From positions 1,384,251 to 1,448,250 of the forward strand of contig NZ_SIHI01000001.1 in NCBI RefSeq assembly GCF_007859735.1: DNA of 64,000 bases. The letters are read 5' to 3'. The first letter of the stretch is position 1. Each line of letters begins with the position of its first letter. Shown in pieces: positions 1-9,072 of the stretch. Under the pieces are notes generated by a model, which searched no databases, was not told the DNA's origin, and saw only the letters and a list, made by a program, of their open reading frames with translations. Made by a program: the position numbers and the translations under genes. This stretch comes from Thalassoglobus neptunius. Its GTDB lineage: Bacteria > Planctomycetota > Planctomycetia > Planctomycetales > Planctomycetaceae.

Positions 1-486
1 GACGTCCAACTTTCTGAAGATCTCGCCCAGGAAACCCTTCTGAAGGTCTATAATCAAGCGTGGGACTACTTGCCGCTCGGACGTTTTCGAGGCTGGATGT
101 TCCGGATTGCTCGAAATCTGTTGATCGACAATGTTCGTCGTCGCACAAACGATGCTTTGGTTCAAGCTGTCAAATGGCAACCGCAAACCGAAGACAACGC
201 CCTGAATCGGATCGCCGAGGAGATCTTTCAGCCGGAAGAACGAGTGCAGCATGTTGAGTTTGCGTCTTTGATCGACGAACTTCTCGCGGAAATCCCTGAG
301 GATCAACGGCAGACATTTGTGCTTCATCATTATTCAGAACTGAGTCTCCCGGAGGTTTCTGAAATTATGGAGGTCCCATTGGCAACCTGTAAGAGTCGGT
401 TGAGGCTGGCCCGGGAGAAACTCGCCGATAAACTTCATGCACGTGGAATTGGCCCGCAGGGGCTTCAAGGGTTTACGACAATCTAG
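1..486 (+). CDS. ECF-type RNA polymerase sigma factor (5' partial)
   Basis: The reading frame is open from the first base, so the true start lies outside the window. The visible part holds sigma-70 region 2 (EDLAQETLLKVY, then FRGWMFRIARNLLID), which binds the -10 element and core polymerase. Region 4 follows as a helix-turn-helix around residues 95-145 (LAEIPEDQRQTFVLHHYSELSLPEVSEIMEVP, given here only as its span; key words are FVLHHY and CKSRLRLAREKL). No region 3 separates them, which is the ECF layout. ECF factors usually answer to an anti-sigma factor, but none is seen downstream. The next gene is a PspA homologue about 220 bases on, so a link to envelope stress is possible but only inferred. 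Confidence 0.88.
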   Translation, partial: DVQLSEDLAQETLLKVYNQAWDYLPLGRFRGWMFRIARNLLIDNVRRRTNDALVQAVKWQPQTEDNALNRIAEEIFQPEERVQHVEFASLIDELLAEIPEDQRQTFVLHHYSELSLPEVSEIMEVPLATCKSRLRLAREKLADKLHARGIGPQGLQGFTTI

Positions 487-703
487 GTTCGGTCAGCGAG
501 TTTCGATGGAATCCAACCTGTCGACGGAAAACAACCGCAAAAAACTCTCGAACAATCTCTTTACAATGTTTCACAGGCAGGCACACTGTCTATCGAATGA
601 TCGAAATTATCTCGGAAACCGAATCAGATTGATCCGCGATGAAGACTTTGACGTTTGACAATTCACTTTGCCCATGAAAAGCGGGTGTTCGGGATACCTA
701 AAG

Positions 704-1252
704 ATGCCATATTTCAGCCGATTAACAGATATTGTGACATGCAACCTTACTTCGATTCTGGAGGAAGCCGAGGACAAGGAAGCAGTTCTCAAGGAGATCA
801 TCTTTGAGATGACAGAAGGTCTCGCCGGGGCCGAACGAAGCGTCCGCACCGCTTCAACGAACGTTTCCCGACTCGAAGTCGAAATCGGAGAGCAACGTCA
901 ACAGGCTGAACAGTGGGTTCAAGAAGCACAGAACGCACTCACAAACGGAAATGAAGATCAGGCACGCTCTGCTTTGGAGCGAAAACACGAAGTTGAAGAC
1001 CTGATCGCGGGGCTGGAACAACAGCTTGCCGCCGCTGTTTCGACGCGAGATCACCTGAAGACGATTCTGAATGCTCTTCAGGCTCGCCTCGCCGACGGCC
1101 GCCGCCGCCTTCGCAGCATCGATTCCGAGACGGAAGAAGTCGAAGTCGTTGCCAGTGCCGATGCTGTCCCCGAAACTCCTGCAGTCGTTGAGAAAAAGTC
1201 GAAAGTCGATGCCGAACTCGAAGCCCTGAGAAAGCAAATGCAAGCCAAGTAG
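704..1252 (+). CDS. PspA/IM30 (phage shock protein A) family protein
   Basis: A 182-residue, almost wholly helical and charged protein. The N-terminus (MPYFSRLTDIVTCNL, then EEAEDKEAVLKEII) matches the amphipathic membrane-binding helix and first coiled coil of PspA/Vipp1, and long heptad-like coiled coil runs to about residue 135. The C-terminal 40 residues are acidic and Ala/Val-rich with a terminal helix. Family members form ESCRT-III-like rods that support damaged inner membrane. ATG 704 is preferred over TTG 668 and ATG 674 because it begins exactly at the conserved PspA N-terminus. No pspB, pspC or pspF neighbours are present. Confidence 0.8.
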   Translation: MPYFSRLTDIVTCNLTSILEEAEDKEAVLKEIIFEMTEGLAGAERSVRTASTNVSRLEVEIGEQRQQAEQWVQEAQNALTNGNEDQARSALERKHEVEDLIAGLEQQLAAAVSTRDHLKTILNALQARLADGRRRLRSIDSETEEVEVVASADAVPETPAVVEKKSKVDAELEALRKQMQAK

Positions 1253-1466
1253 GCGGCAAACTTCGCAATCTCAAGGCACTTTTCTTGACAAAACATGTGA
1301 GTTCTGACTCTTCGAAGCTTGACCGCGAAAAGACTTCGACGACTATCGTGCGAATTGTGAACTTTTCTCGACTTCAGGACTCTGGTTCTCTGAAGATCCA
1401 CCTGACTGGGGAGCGTACGAACCCAGCAGCGATGCTTTATTCCTTCTAGCGTTGTGATTCCGAACC

Positions 1467-2657
1467 ATGCGACTCTCCAAGGCTGTCCAAACTCTCAAAC
1501 CGTCTGCAACAATCGCCGCTGCGACGAAAGCCAAAGAACTCAAAGCGTCTGGAGTCAAGGTTTACGAATTCACGCTGGGAGAGCCGGACTTCACGACGCC
1601 TGAGCACATTTGCGACGCAGCCAAGCAGGCAATTGATGCAGGAGAAACGCATTACACACCCGCAGCCGGGACTCCCAGACTGAAGCAGGCGATTTGCGAC
1701 CGCTACCAGCGGGACTACAACCTCAGCTATGAACCATCGCAAGTTGTGGTTTCCAATGGGGCGAAGCATTCGATTCATAATGTTCTGTCGGCACTGTGCG
1801 GTCCCGGCGATGAAGTGATCATTCCGACTCCTTACTGGGTGAGCTATAGCGCACTCGTTGAGTTGACCGGCGCGACTCCCGTTCTCGTTCCAACGACTCA
1901 GGAAAGCGGATTTTGTCTTTCAGCTGAACAGTTCGAGTCAGCGATCACCGACAAAACCCGGCTTCTGATGTTGAACAATCCATGTAATCCGACCGGAGCT
2001 GCCTATCCGGTCGAGACTCTGGAGTCTCTCGCGAAAGTTGCTGTCAAACGTGAGATTCCCGTTCTCTCTGACGAAATCTACGAACATCTGGTCTACGAAG
2101 GTGCCGAGTTCCGGTCGTTTGCCTCATTCGGTGAAGACGTCAAAAATTTGACAATCATCGTCAGTGGGGTCAGCAAAGCTTACGCGATGACCGGTTGGCG
2201 AATCGGCTGGACACTCGCCCCGGTTGATGTCACCAAGGCCATGAGCAACCTCCAAAGCCAGCAAACTTCGAATCCATGCAGCATCAGCCAGTGTGCTGCA
2301 GAAGCAGCGTTGAATGGACCTCAAGACTGCGTTCAGGAAATGTTGAAGCACTTCGCCGAACGTCGCGAATACGTCCTCGAACGCCTGGGGAACATCGACG
2401 GCCTCAGCTTCGCCACTCCCGGGGGAGCGTTTTACGCGTTCTTCGATGTCAGCAAGTTCTTCGGGAAACCGCTTCAGGGGGGAGTTGTCGTCAACAATTC
2501 TACTGAGTTCTGCACGGCAGCCCTCGAACAGGCTCACGTCGGACTCGTCACCGGCGACGCGTTTGGTGCTCCGGGGTATGTCCGATTGTCTTTCGCAACG
2601 GACCTCCAAACTCTCGAAGAAGGCATCAACCAACTCGAAAAATTCCTTGCTGGCTAG
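1467..2657 (+). CDS. Pyridoxal-phosphate aminotransferase, class I (aspartate aminotransferase type)
   Basis: A 396-residue fold-type I enzyme transferring an amino group between an amino acid (probably aspartate or aromatic) and 2-oxoglutarate in the cytoplasm. Visible PLP landmarks are N174-P-T-G, D202 with Y205 in SDEIY, Schiff-base K237 in SGVSKAYAMTGWRIG, and the substrate-carboxylate arginine R373 in GYVRLSFA. The N-terminus (LSKAVQTLKPSATIAAATKA) is typical of subgroup Ib bacterial aspartate aminotransferases. Length is normal. ATG 1467 is the natural start. It stands alone, with no biosynthetic neighbours to narrow the substrate, so specificity is open. Confidence 0.93.
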   Translation: MRLSKAVQTLKPSATIAAATKAKELKASGVKVYEFTLGEPDFTTPEHICDAAKQAIDAGETHYTPAAGTPRLKQAICDRYQRDYNLSYEPSQVVVSNGAKHSIHNVLSALCGPGDEVIIPTPYWVSYSALVELTGATPVLVPTTQESGFCLSAEQFESAITDKTRLLMLNNPCNPTGAAYPVETLESLAKVAVKREIPVLSDEIYEHLVYEGAEFRSFASFGEDVKNLTIIVSGVSKAYAMTGWRIGWTLAPVDVTKAMSNLQSQQTSNPCSISQCAAEAALNGPQDCVQEMLKHFAERREYVLERLGNIDGLSFATPGGAFYAFFDVSKFFGKPLQGGVVVNNSTEFCTAALEQAHVGLVTGDAFGAPGYVRLSFATDLQTLEEGINQLEKFLAG

Positions 2658-2792
2658 TTGGCAGCGAGAGTGCCGGTCGAGATTCGAGTCTTCACACAGC
2701 GCATTCGTTTGAATGTTTAAGTGGAGGCCCGGATCTTGGCACAGCGAGCGAATTGCCTGATCCCGATTGAACGGCGGGAAAGAACTCTTTTC

Positions 2793-3773
2793 TCAGTTCG
2801 AGAAGAAGACCGACTCGGCGGATTTTCTGAGAATCCAGTCTTTGTCGTCATCGGACAGGAAGTCGATTCGATCCTTGATCAGCGCCAGGGAATCGTTGTA
2901 GTTGTTGGGAGGTGTCAGCTGATACGGACAGTCGCTTCCCCACATTAATCGCTGCGGGCTGAAGGCGTCGTAAAGTTGACGGATCATCGGAATCAGTTCC
3001 CGATGGGGAGGTTGTTTCTCCCCGAGAGCGTAGTATGCAGAGACCTTCACGAAGACGTTCGGAAATCGGGCAAGCCGGACCAAATTGTCGAGGTCAGACT
3101 GACGAATGGTTCCATCGATTCCGATTCGGGCAAAGTGGTCAATGACAACCGTTGTCTCCGGGAATGACTGGCACATCCGGTCGACTTCCGGAAGGTACTC
3201 CGGGTTGATGAGCGGGCACATCGCCAGCCCGACTTCAGGACCTTGACGCCACATCGCGTTCATTCCGTCGGAGTCGCTCCAAAGTTTCACTCCTCCATCT
3301 CCAGGGCGAATTCTGAGCCCGCGAAAACCCGAAGCATGCAGGCTGACGAGTGAATCAGAAAGGTTTTCCGCTCTTGGTTCAACGCAGGCAACGCCGGAGA
3401 ATCGACCGGGAAACCTCTCGATCGTATCAATGAGATAGGAGTTGTCTTTGTCGTGATAAATCGTGTGTTGAATCAAGACCACGCGGTCAACGCCGACGGG
3501 CTCGGCAATCGCAAGGAGTTCTTCGGGGGTGAACGTTCGTGGCTGAAGGTCCGCGACGGTTTGCGTTCCCTGTAGAGGATACGACTCAATGTCGTCTGTC
3601 CAGACATGCGAATGGCAATCGATGAAGCCTGACTTCATGTTGTCCTCTGCAAAGATCTTCGAAAAGCCGAAGGATGTTCCGAGTGCCAGCGACGTCGACT
3701 TCAAGAACGTTCGTCGATCGCAGTTCCGAACCCTTTTCTCCCGCTCTGTGTCAACGTCTCGGCCTGAGTTCAT
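2793..3773 (-). CDS. Tat-exported amidohydrolase family protein (TIM barrel)
   Basis: A 326-residue protein with a twin-arginine signal (CDRRTFLKSTSLALG, then a hydrophobic stretch), so probably exported folded. The mature part starts with the HxH metal motif (FIDCHSHVW) and ends with MWGSDCPY, the aspartate-bearing last strand of the amidohydrolase-2 family (PF04909), whose members hydrolyse lactones or decarboxylate ring acids. ATG 3773 puts the RR pair about 20 residues in. An in-frame ATG at 3851 would add a 26-residue leader unlike a Tat n-region. It is convergent with the aminotransferase, and the substrate is unknown. Confidence 0.82.
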   Translation of the reverse strand: MNSGRDVDTEREKRVRNCDRRTFLKSTSLALGTSFGFSKIFAEDNMKSGFIDCHSHVWTDDIESYPLQGTQTVADLQPRTFTPEELLAIAEPVGVDRVVLIQHTIYHDKDNSYLIDTIERFPGRFSGVACVEPRAENLSDSLVSLHASGFRGLRIRPGDGGVKLWSDSDGMNAMWRQGPEVGLAMCPLINPEYLPEVDRMCQSFPETTVVIDHFARIGIDGTIRQSDLDNLVRLARFPNVFVKVSAYYALGEKQPPHRELIPMIRQLYDAFSPQRLMWGSDCPYQLTPPNNYNDSLALIKDRIDFLSDDDKDWILRKSAESVFFSN

Positions 3774-4103
3774 TTTTCGACCAGTCTCTTTGGAGTTGCG
3801 AGCAAGGCTTCCGTGATTCTTGAGGGCATGTTGCTCCAGCTCAATCAGCATGGTGACATCGGTTGATTGATGATGGCAGGATTAATAGCGAGGTTCAATC
3901 CATCGATTTGGGAGATTGGTGATGTCATGTCTGAAAATCGTGTCACACATGCAGAACAAGTCCGCTTTGAAGGAAGTAGATCGAAGTCGTTCCAGGTCGA
4001 CATCTTGTTTGAAATTGCGCGAGTGTGTTCGAACTTGTGAAGAGTATCTTTGCTTCGAAGTTTTTGAGTATCCCGAATTCCTATGGGTCAATGGAGTGTT
4101 TGA

Positions 4104-5060
4104 ATGAGTTCTTATCGAAATCAATTGCCGCAACTGAATGGCGAGACTTTGCTCACCGACGGAGGATTGGAATCGACACTCTTCTTTCAGGACGGATTTG
4201 AACTTCCGGAGTATTCCGCGTACCTCTTGCTTGATGATGACGAAGGAGTCCAGCATCTGACGGATTACTTCCGAAGGTTCCTTGCCATCGCTGATCGCTT
4301 TTCATTGGGGTTTCTTTTGGAAAGTGTCACCTGGCGAGCGAATCAAGATTGGGCAGAACGCATCGGATACAGCTCGAGCCAACTCGATTCTGTCAATCAG
4401 CGCGCCATTGAAATGCTCTTGCAGCTGCGGCAAGAAAACGAGAAAGCTGGCTGCCCGATCGTTGTGAGTGGATGTCTTGGCCCTCGTGGAGATGGGTACG
4501 TAGTCGGATCAATGATGACTTCGGAACAGGCCGCCGAGTATCACGAACCGCAAATCCGTTCGCTCGCGAGTGGGGGAACAGACATGGTCACCGCGATGAC
4601 ACTCACCTACGCAGAGGAAGCGATTGGAATCGCACTGGCGGGTCAGAGTGCTCGTGTTCCCGTTGCGATTTCATTCACTGTGGAAACGGATGGACGTCTT
4701 CCAAGCGGTCAGCCTCTTGGGGAAGCCATCGAACAGATTGATCAGGAAACAGGTTCGGCCCCCGCGTACTACATGATCAACTGTGCCCATCCAACGCACT
4801 TCGGGCCGACTCTCACCGGAGCTTCGGATTGGCGTTCGCGGATCGGAGGGCTGCGCGCCAACGCGTCGAAATTGAGTCACGAAGAACTCGATGGATCCGA
4901 GGAACTCGACTCCGGAAATCCGGAAGAATTCGGGCAGGAACACCGCCAGCTTCTCGATTCGCTCGATCACAACATCAGTGTCCTCGGAGGATGTTGCGGG
5001 ACGGACCATCGGCACATCGAAGCACTGTGTCAATCGGTGTTTGCTTCAAGACTCGATTGA
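4104..5060 (+). CDS. Homocysteine S-methyltransferase family protein
   Basis: A 318-residue TIM-barrel protein. The start (LLTDGGLESTLFFQDGFELP) matches the homocysteine methyltransferase/BHMT family, and the three zinc-binding cysteines are present: C227 in YYMINCAHP and C297-C298 in VLGGCCGT. The family transfers a methyl group from a donor such as S-methylmethionine or betaine to homocysteine, giving methionine. No cobalamin domain is present, so it is cobalamin-independent and of MmuM/BHMT type. ATG 4104 follows directly on the conserved N-terminus. A strong bidirectional hairpin lies about 80 bases downstream. Confidence 0.88.
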   Translation: MSSYRNQLPQLNGETLLTDGGLESTLFFQDGFELPEYSAYLLLDDDEGVQHLTDYFRRFLAIADRFSLGFLLESVTWRANQDWAERIGYSSSQLDSVNQRAIEMLLQLRQENEKAGCPIVVSGCLGPRGDGYVVGSMMTSEQAAEYHEPQIRSLASGGTDMVTAMTLTYAEEAIGIALAGQSARVPVAISFTVETDGRLPSGQPLGEAIEQIDQETGSAPAYYMINCAHPTHFGPTLTGASDWRSRIGGLRANASKLSHEELDGSEELDSGNPEEFGQEHRQLLDSLDHNISVLGGCCGTDHRHIEALCQSVFASRLD

Positions 5061-5142
5061 TGTTTTTCAATGCAAAGGGCATTGACGACCGCGGGGCACG
5101 AATCGTCTTGGGGAGTTGACGGCTAATATCACCAAAATGAAG

Positions 5143-5182
5143 CAAACCCGGCGAAATGACAGTTGTCATCTTGCCGGGTTTG
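5143..5182. terminator. Bidirectional intrinsic terminator
   Basis: A perfect 10-bp stem CAAACCCGGC / GCCGGGTTTG encloses a second complementary pair (ATGACA / TGTCAT). It lies between the convergent homocysteine methyltransferase and PEP-CTERM genes and is followed by T-rich DNA on both strands. Confidence 0.75.
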
Positions 5183-5211
5183 TCTTTGCAAGCAGTGAAA
5201 TTTGGCCCTTA

Positions 5212-6165
5212 TCAGGCAGCGTTTTTGCGTCGGCGAGAAGCGAAGCCAAGTCCAGTCAGCCCCATTGCCAGCAGCGCCATGGAGGTTGGTTCAGGAACTG
5301 GATTGGTGGGAGGAATGTCGATCACGTCTGGCACTCCGCCGAGGTAGGTGATGACCGTCGCAGAGTTCGCGTTAGGATCGATGACCCAGGAGAGAGCTGT
5401 GGTGATGTCTTCAGGACCGAAAGCTGGGCCGAATGTTGGATCGACGAATGCTGGAAGAGAGGTCATGTCGACTTCTCCAGTCAGGCTGAATGCAGCTGTT
5501 CCCGCTGTGATGTCAGTTCGCAGATCCGACCACTCATCAGCTGCCCAACCTTCGAAAGTTGAATTTACAAGACCTTGAGAGTCTGAATACGCTCCGCTCT
5601 GACTGATTCCAAATTCTTCCGTCTGGTCAACGGTGAAAAGTTCGAGATCTCCACCGGCAACTGAACCGCGAGTGAACAAGATGTCGATAATACCGAAAAC
5701 ATCTTGATCTAGATAGTTGATGAATCGAAGGTCACCAAGCGTTTCGTTGCTGTTTGTGGTGAAGGTGATTTCATTCCGCATATTCGAATCACCGTCAGCG
5801 ATCGAAGCTGTTGAACGCCAGAAAACCGTATTGCCGTTTGAACCGACGAAGGAACCACTACTGACATAGGTGTCGTCAGTCGTGATGCTGCCCGTTCCAC
5901 TTAGGGCTGACACGCCAGCACCGGTCTGGACGTAGTTGATCATTTCGAACATGACGTTCGTCGTCGTTGTTCCGCTAACGGCTCCATTGGCCGTAATGTT
6001 CGCGACTTCGGACTGGCCGCCTGGATCGACGTCGACTTCGAAATGTCCAACTGTTCCGGCAGGGACGTCATTGTCGATCAGGTCTGCGGAGACCATTGTT
6101 GGAATTAGAAGGGCGCAACTGAATATGGGAAGAAAAAAACTTAGCCTCTTAAGTAAGCAATTCAT
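5212..6165 (-). CDS. PEP-CTERM sorting domain protein, exported
   Basis: A 317-residue surface protein. It has a Sec signal peptide (MNCLLKRLSFFLPIFSCALLI... ending near VSA) and a Thr/Ser/Gly-rich body with many beta-type NG and DG turns. The C-terminus is a canonical PEP-CTERM tag: VPEPTSMALL, a hydrophobic helix, then the basic tail FASRRRKNAA. Such tags are cut by an exosortase and linked to cell-envelope or exopolysaccharide assembly. No exosortase gene is in the window, so it must be encoded elsewhere. The body resembles no catalytic domain I recognise. Confidence 0.86.
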   Translation of the reverse strand: MNCLLKRLSFFLPIFSCALLIPTMVSADLIDNDVPAGTVGHFEVDVDPGGQSEVANITANGAVSGTTTTNVMFEMINYVQTGAGVSALSGTGSITTDDTYVSSGSFVGSNGNTVFWRSTASIADGDSNMRNEITFTTNSNETLGDLRFINYLDQDVFGIIDILFTRGSVAGGDLELFTVDQTEEFGISQSGAYSDSQGLVNSTFEGWAADEWSDLRTDITAGTAAFSLTGEVDMTSLPAFVDPTFGPAFGPEDITTALSWVIDPNANSATVITYLGGVPDVIDIPPTNPVPEPTSMALLAMGLTGLGFASRRRKNAA

Positions 6166-6627
6166 GATTTCTCTCTCAATTCACAAATCTGGACTTCAAC
6201 AAACCGTCTGGCCACATTGCCAATTCGTGAATATCAACGTATCCGGCCGGTATTACCGAGTGCAATCGTCAGTTTGAGAAAATAGGAGTAATAGGAAGAT
6301 TTCCCCCTTGCTTTCTCAGAATCTCAACGCGGAGTGAACCCATCAATTGTTTAGCGGGCATTTCGTTGTTCAGTATTTGAATCGCGTGTTCAGAGAATTC
6401 AACAATTTTGGATTGCGAGTCTGCAACACTTGGGCGAATGGTTGTTTTTCGACGCAGTCTTGAATCGAATAAAGGTCGAGGCTGCTCCCCGCGTAACTGG
6501 TCCGCTCTTTTGACTTTTGCTCTTCGAGATGTTTGTTTGCGTTTGACGTGAAGCCGATGAACGAGAGTGAGTCTGTGGTTGAGGGGAGCACTGGATGATT
6601 CGACCCACAATGAGATGAGACGTGCTG
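6166..6627. other. Intergenic region, divergent promoters
   Basis: A 460-base gap between the divergent PEP-CTERM and DUF6807 genes. It presumably holds both promoters. I see no convincing ORF, repeat or hairpin. The short reading frames here lack family features. Confidence 0.4.
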
Positions 6628-7566
6628 ATGAGCGGACTTCCCTATTGCGAAATCATTCCTCTTCCGAATGATCAGGTCAGTTTCCGGATCAATGGAGTCG
6701 AAAAGACTCGCTGGTATTTTGGATCGCAGTACCTGCGGCCGTTTTTCTTTCCAATCAATTCTTCGAGCGGGCAATCACTGACGCGCATGGGACATCCCGG
6801 CGCCCCGAATCATGATCACCATCAGTCGGTCTGGTTTGCGCATCATCGTGTTCTTGGAATTGACTTCTGGGCGAACGGACTCCCGCAGGTTCGCCAGAAA
6901 GAATGGTTTGTCTACGACGATGGCGAAGGAGTCGCCCGAATGGCGGTTCGCCTGGAATGGGCTGATGGACATGATCCCTCTCCCCTGCTGCATCAAGAAC
7001 TGATCGTGCAAATTCGTTCTCTTCCGGACTCCAGCTACACGCTCGATCTTCAGTCCACTTTCCTCCCTGAGAGCGAGATGATTGAGTTCCAGAAGACCAA
7101 CTTCGGCTTTCTAGCAGTCCGTGTGGCGAAGTCGATTTCGGTCCATTTCGGAGACGGAGTACTGACTGGTGCTTCCGGTGCGACTGGTGAACCCAATCTC
7201 TTTGGTCAGGAAAACATCTGGATGGACTATTCGGGTTCATTGGCAAACTACGACGAAGCTGGCAATCAGACGAAGGCCATCTCCGGGATTACGTACTTCG
7301 ATCATCCTGAGAATCCATCACATCCGACAAAGTGGCATGTTCGCGAAGACGGATGGATGGGAGCGTCTGCCTGTTTCTCTGGTCCGCTGGAAACAACGAG
7401 AGATCGACCATTGAAGTTGCGCTATCTCCTCCATGTTCACGATGGCCCTGTCGATCCAGCAGCAGCCAATGCGCTCTTCTCGGAATGGCAAAAACTTCCG
7501 TGGCTGGAGGTGGTTCGTTCGAAGCGTCCACATCAGCACTATGAGTTGCAAAGCGTGAATGAATAG
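6628..7566 (+). CDS. DUF6807 (PmoA-like) family protein
   Basis: A 312-residue protein of the planctomycete-rich DUF6807 family, often annotated PmoA although unrelated in role to methane monooxygenase. The signature His-rich segment is visible (HPGAPNHDHHQSVWFAHH, about residues 57-74), followed by beta-rich sequence and a late LHVHDGPVD motif. Function is unestablished. Family members sit in carbohydrate-degradation loci with sulfatases and Gfo/Idh/MocA proteins, and here the next gene is Gfo/Idh/MocA. No signal peptide is seen, unlike the paralogue at 13859. ATG 6628 is preferred over GTG 6622. Confidence 0.82.
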   Translation: MSGLPYCEIIPLPNDQVSFRINGVEKTRWYFGSQYLRPFFFPINSSSGQSLTRMGHPGAPNHDHHQSVWFAHHRVLGIDFWANGLPQVRQKEWFVYDDGEGVARMAVRLEWADGHDPSPLLHQELIVQIRSLPDSSYTLDLQSTFLPESEMIEFQKTNFGFLAVRVAKSISVHFGDGVLTGASGATGEPNLFGQENIWMDYSGSLANYDEAGNQTKAISGITYFDHPENPSHPTKWHVREDGWMGASACFSGPLETTRDRPLKLRYLLHVHDGPVDPAAANALFSEWQKLPWLEVVRSKRPHQHYELQSVNE

Positions 7567-7706
7567 TTTCAGGAACATATCTTGATGCGTCACCGTTGTT
7601 GAACAAACAACGCAAAATGGTGAGTCAATCGCTTCCAGCGAGTGCACAGACGCGGGCAACTTGTTCTATGATGTTGCCCTCACCAGAAATGACATCAGGA
7701 GAATTC

Positions 7707-9020
7707 ATGACTTCACCATTTCTCGATCGACGAACCTTCCTTCATAGCGCCGCAGCCACAGCACTCCTTGGACCTCTCATCGCAAAGGCTCAAACAACTC
7801 ACGACCCTGTCAAGATCGCCTGTGTCGGCGTCGGCGGCAAAGGCTGGTCCGACATGATGGAGTGTTCGAAAGGAAACGAAATTGTTGCAATCTGTGACAT
7901 CGACGAAGGTCGATTGCTGAAAGCGGGCGAGCAATTTCCGAAAGCCAAAAAGTTCGCGGACTGGCGCAAACTCCTCGAAATGCCCGGCATCGATGCTGTG
8001 ACCATTTCAACGCCCGATCACATGCACGCCCCCGTCACACTCACTGCGATTCAAGCGGGTAAGCATGTTTATGCTCAAAAACCTCTGACTCATTCGGTCA
8101 AAGAATCACGAACGTTAACCGAAGCCGCTCGTGAGGCCGGTGTCGTGACACAAATGGGAATCCAGCATCATGCGACCGCTCGATTGAAGCTGGCCGTTGA
8201 TGCCCTTCGGAAAGGTGTCGTTGGGAAGGTACACGAGGTTCACGTCTGGACGGACCGACCCGGAACATTCTGGAAACAGGGGCTGACACGACCTGAACAT
8301 CACGACCCGGTTCCAAAGACCGTCGCTTGGGATTTGTGGCTTGGAGTTGCTCCCGAGCGGCCTTATGTCGCTCCGCTTTATCATCCATTCCATTGGCGAG
8401 GCTGGTGGGACTTTGGAACCGGCGCGCTGGGTGACATGGGTTGCCATCTTCTCGATCCCGTTATCCACGGACTGGAACTGGGGGCTCCGAAATCTGTGAC
8501 AGCAGAGGGGCCAGAGCCCAGCCCAGAAAGTGGTCCGCTCTGGTGCGAAGTTCAATACACGTTCCCCGGAACGAGTCACACCACAGACGAGGTTCTCGTT
8601 CACTGGTATGAAGCTGGACGACAACCGGACCGAAAATTGTTTGACGCCCCGCAAGACTGGGCTGGCTCGAAGAACGGTGTTCTTTATCGTGGATCAGAAG
8701 GGAATCTTTTTGTTGGATTTCCTGAGATGCCGGAGATCTTCCCCAAGGCAAAATTCGCCGACTACGAGTGGCCGGAAATGAGTGATCACAATCACTATCA
8801 GGAGTGGACGAATGCCGTCGCGGGAATCGGAAAGACATCCTGCCCGTTCGAGTATTCCGGACCGTTGACGGAAACGGTGTTGCTCGGAAACGTTGCTTAT
8901 CGTTCGCAAAGCAAAATTCACTGGAACACCGAAAAGTTGATCTGTGAAGGAAACCCCGGCGCGACGCAATTTCTTCATCGCGAATACCGTAAGGGATGGT
9001 CAATTCCCAATCTGGGATAG
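7707..9020 (+). CDS. Gfo/Idh/MocA family oxidoreductase, Tat-exported
   Basis: A 437-residue NAD(P)-dependent oxidoreductase. A Tat signal (LDRRTFLHSAAATALLGPLIAKA) precedes the Rossmann fold (KIACVGVGGKGW, then AICDIDE). AQKPLTHSVKE replaces the family's usual EKP, so the dinucleotide-site glutamate is Gln here. The C-terminal domain contains GDMGCHLLDPV. Substrates are typically sugars, inositols or their oxidised forms, acting in the periplasm. ATG 7707 is chosen because AGGAG lies just upstream at 7697-7701 and the Tat motif follows at once; the longer TTG start at 7596 is unlikely. It is probably co-transcribed with the DUF6807 gene upstream. Confidence 0.9.
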   Translation: MTSPFLDRRTFLHSAAATALLGPLIAKAQTTHDPVKIACVGVGGKGWSDMMECSKGNEIVAICDIDEGRLLKAGEQFPKAKKFADWRKLLEMPGIDAVTISTPDHMHAPVTLTAIQAGKHVYAQKPLTHSVKESRTLTEAAREAGVVTQMGIQHHATARLKLAVDALRKGVVGKVHEVHVWTDRPGTFWKQGLTRPEHHDPVPKTVAWDLWLGVAPERPYVAPLYHPFHWRGWWDFGTGALGDMGCHLLDPVIHGLELGAPKSVTAEGPEPSPESGPLWCEVQYTFPGTSHTTDEVLVHWYEAGRQPDRKLFDAPQDWAGSKNGVLYRGSEGNLFVGFPEMPEIFPKAKFADYEWPEMSDHNHYQEWTNAVAGIGKTSCPFEYSGPLTETVLLGNVAYRSQSKIHWNTEKLICEGNPGATQFLHREYRKGWSIPNLG

Positions 9021-9072
9021 ACATTCAATCGTTCACAGAACAACAGCTATTTTTGAATGAGAACTGAAACTG

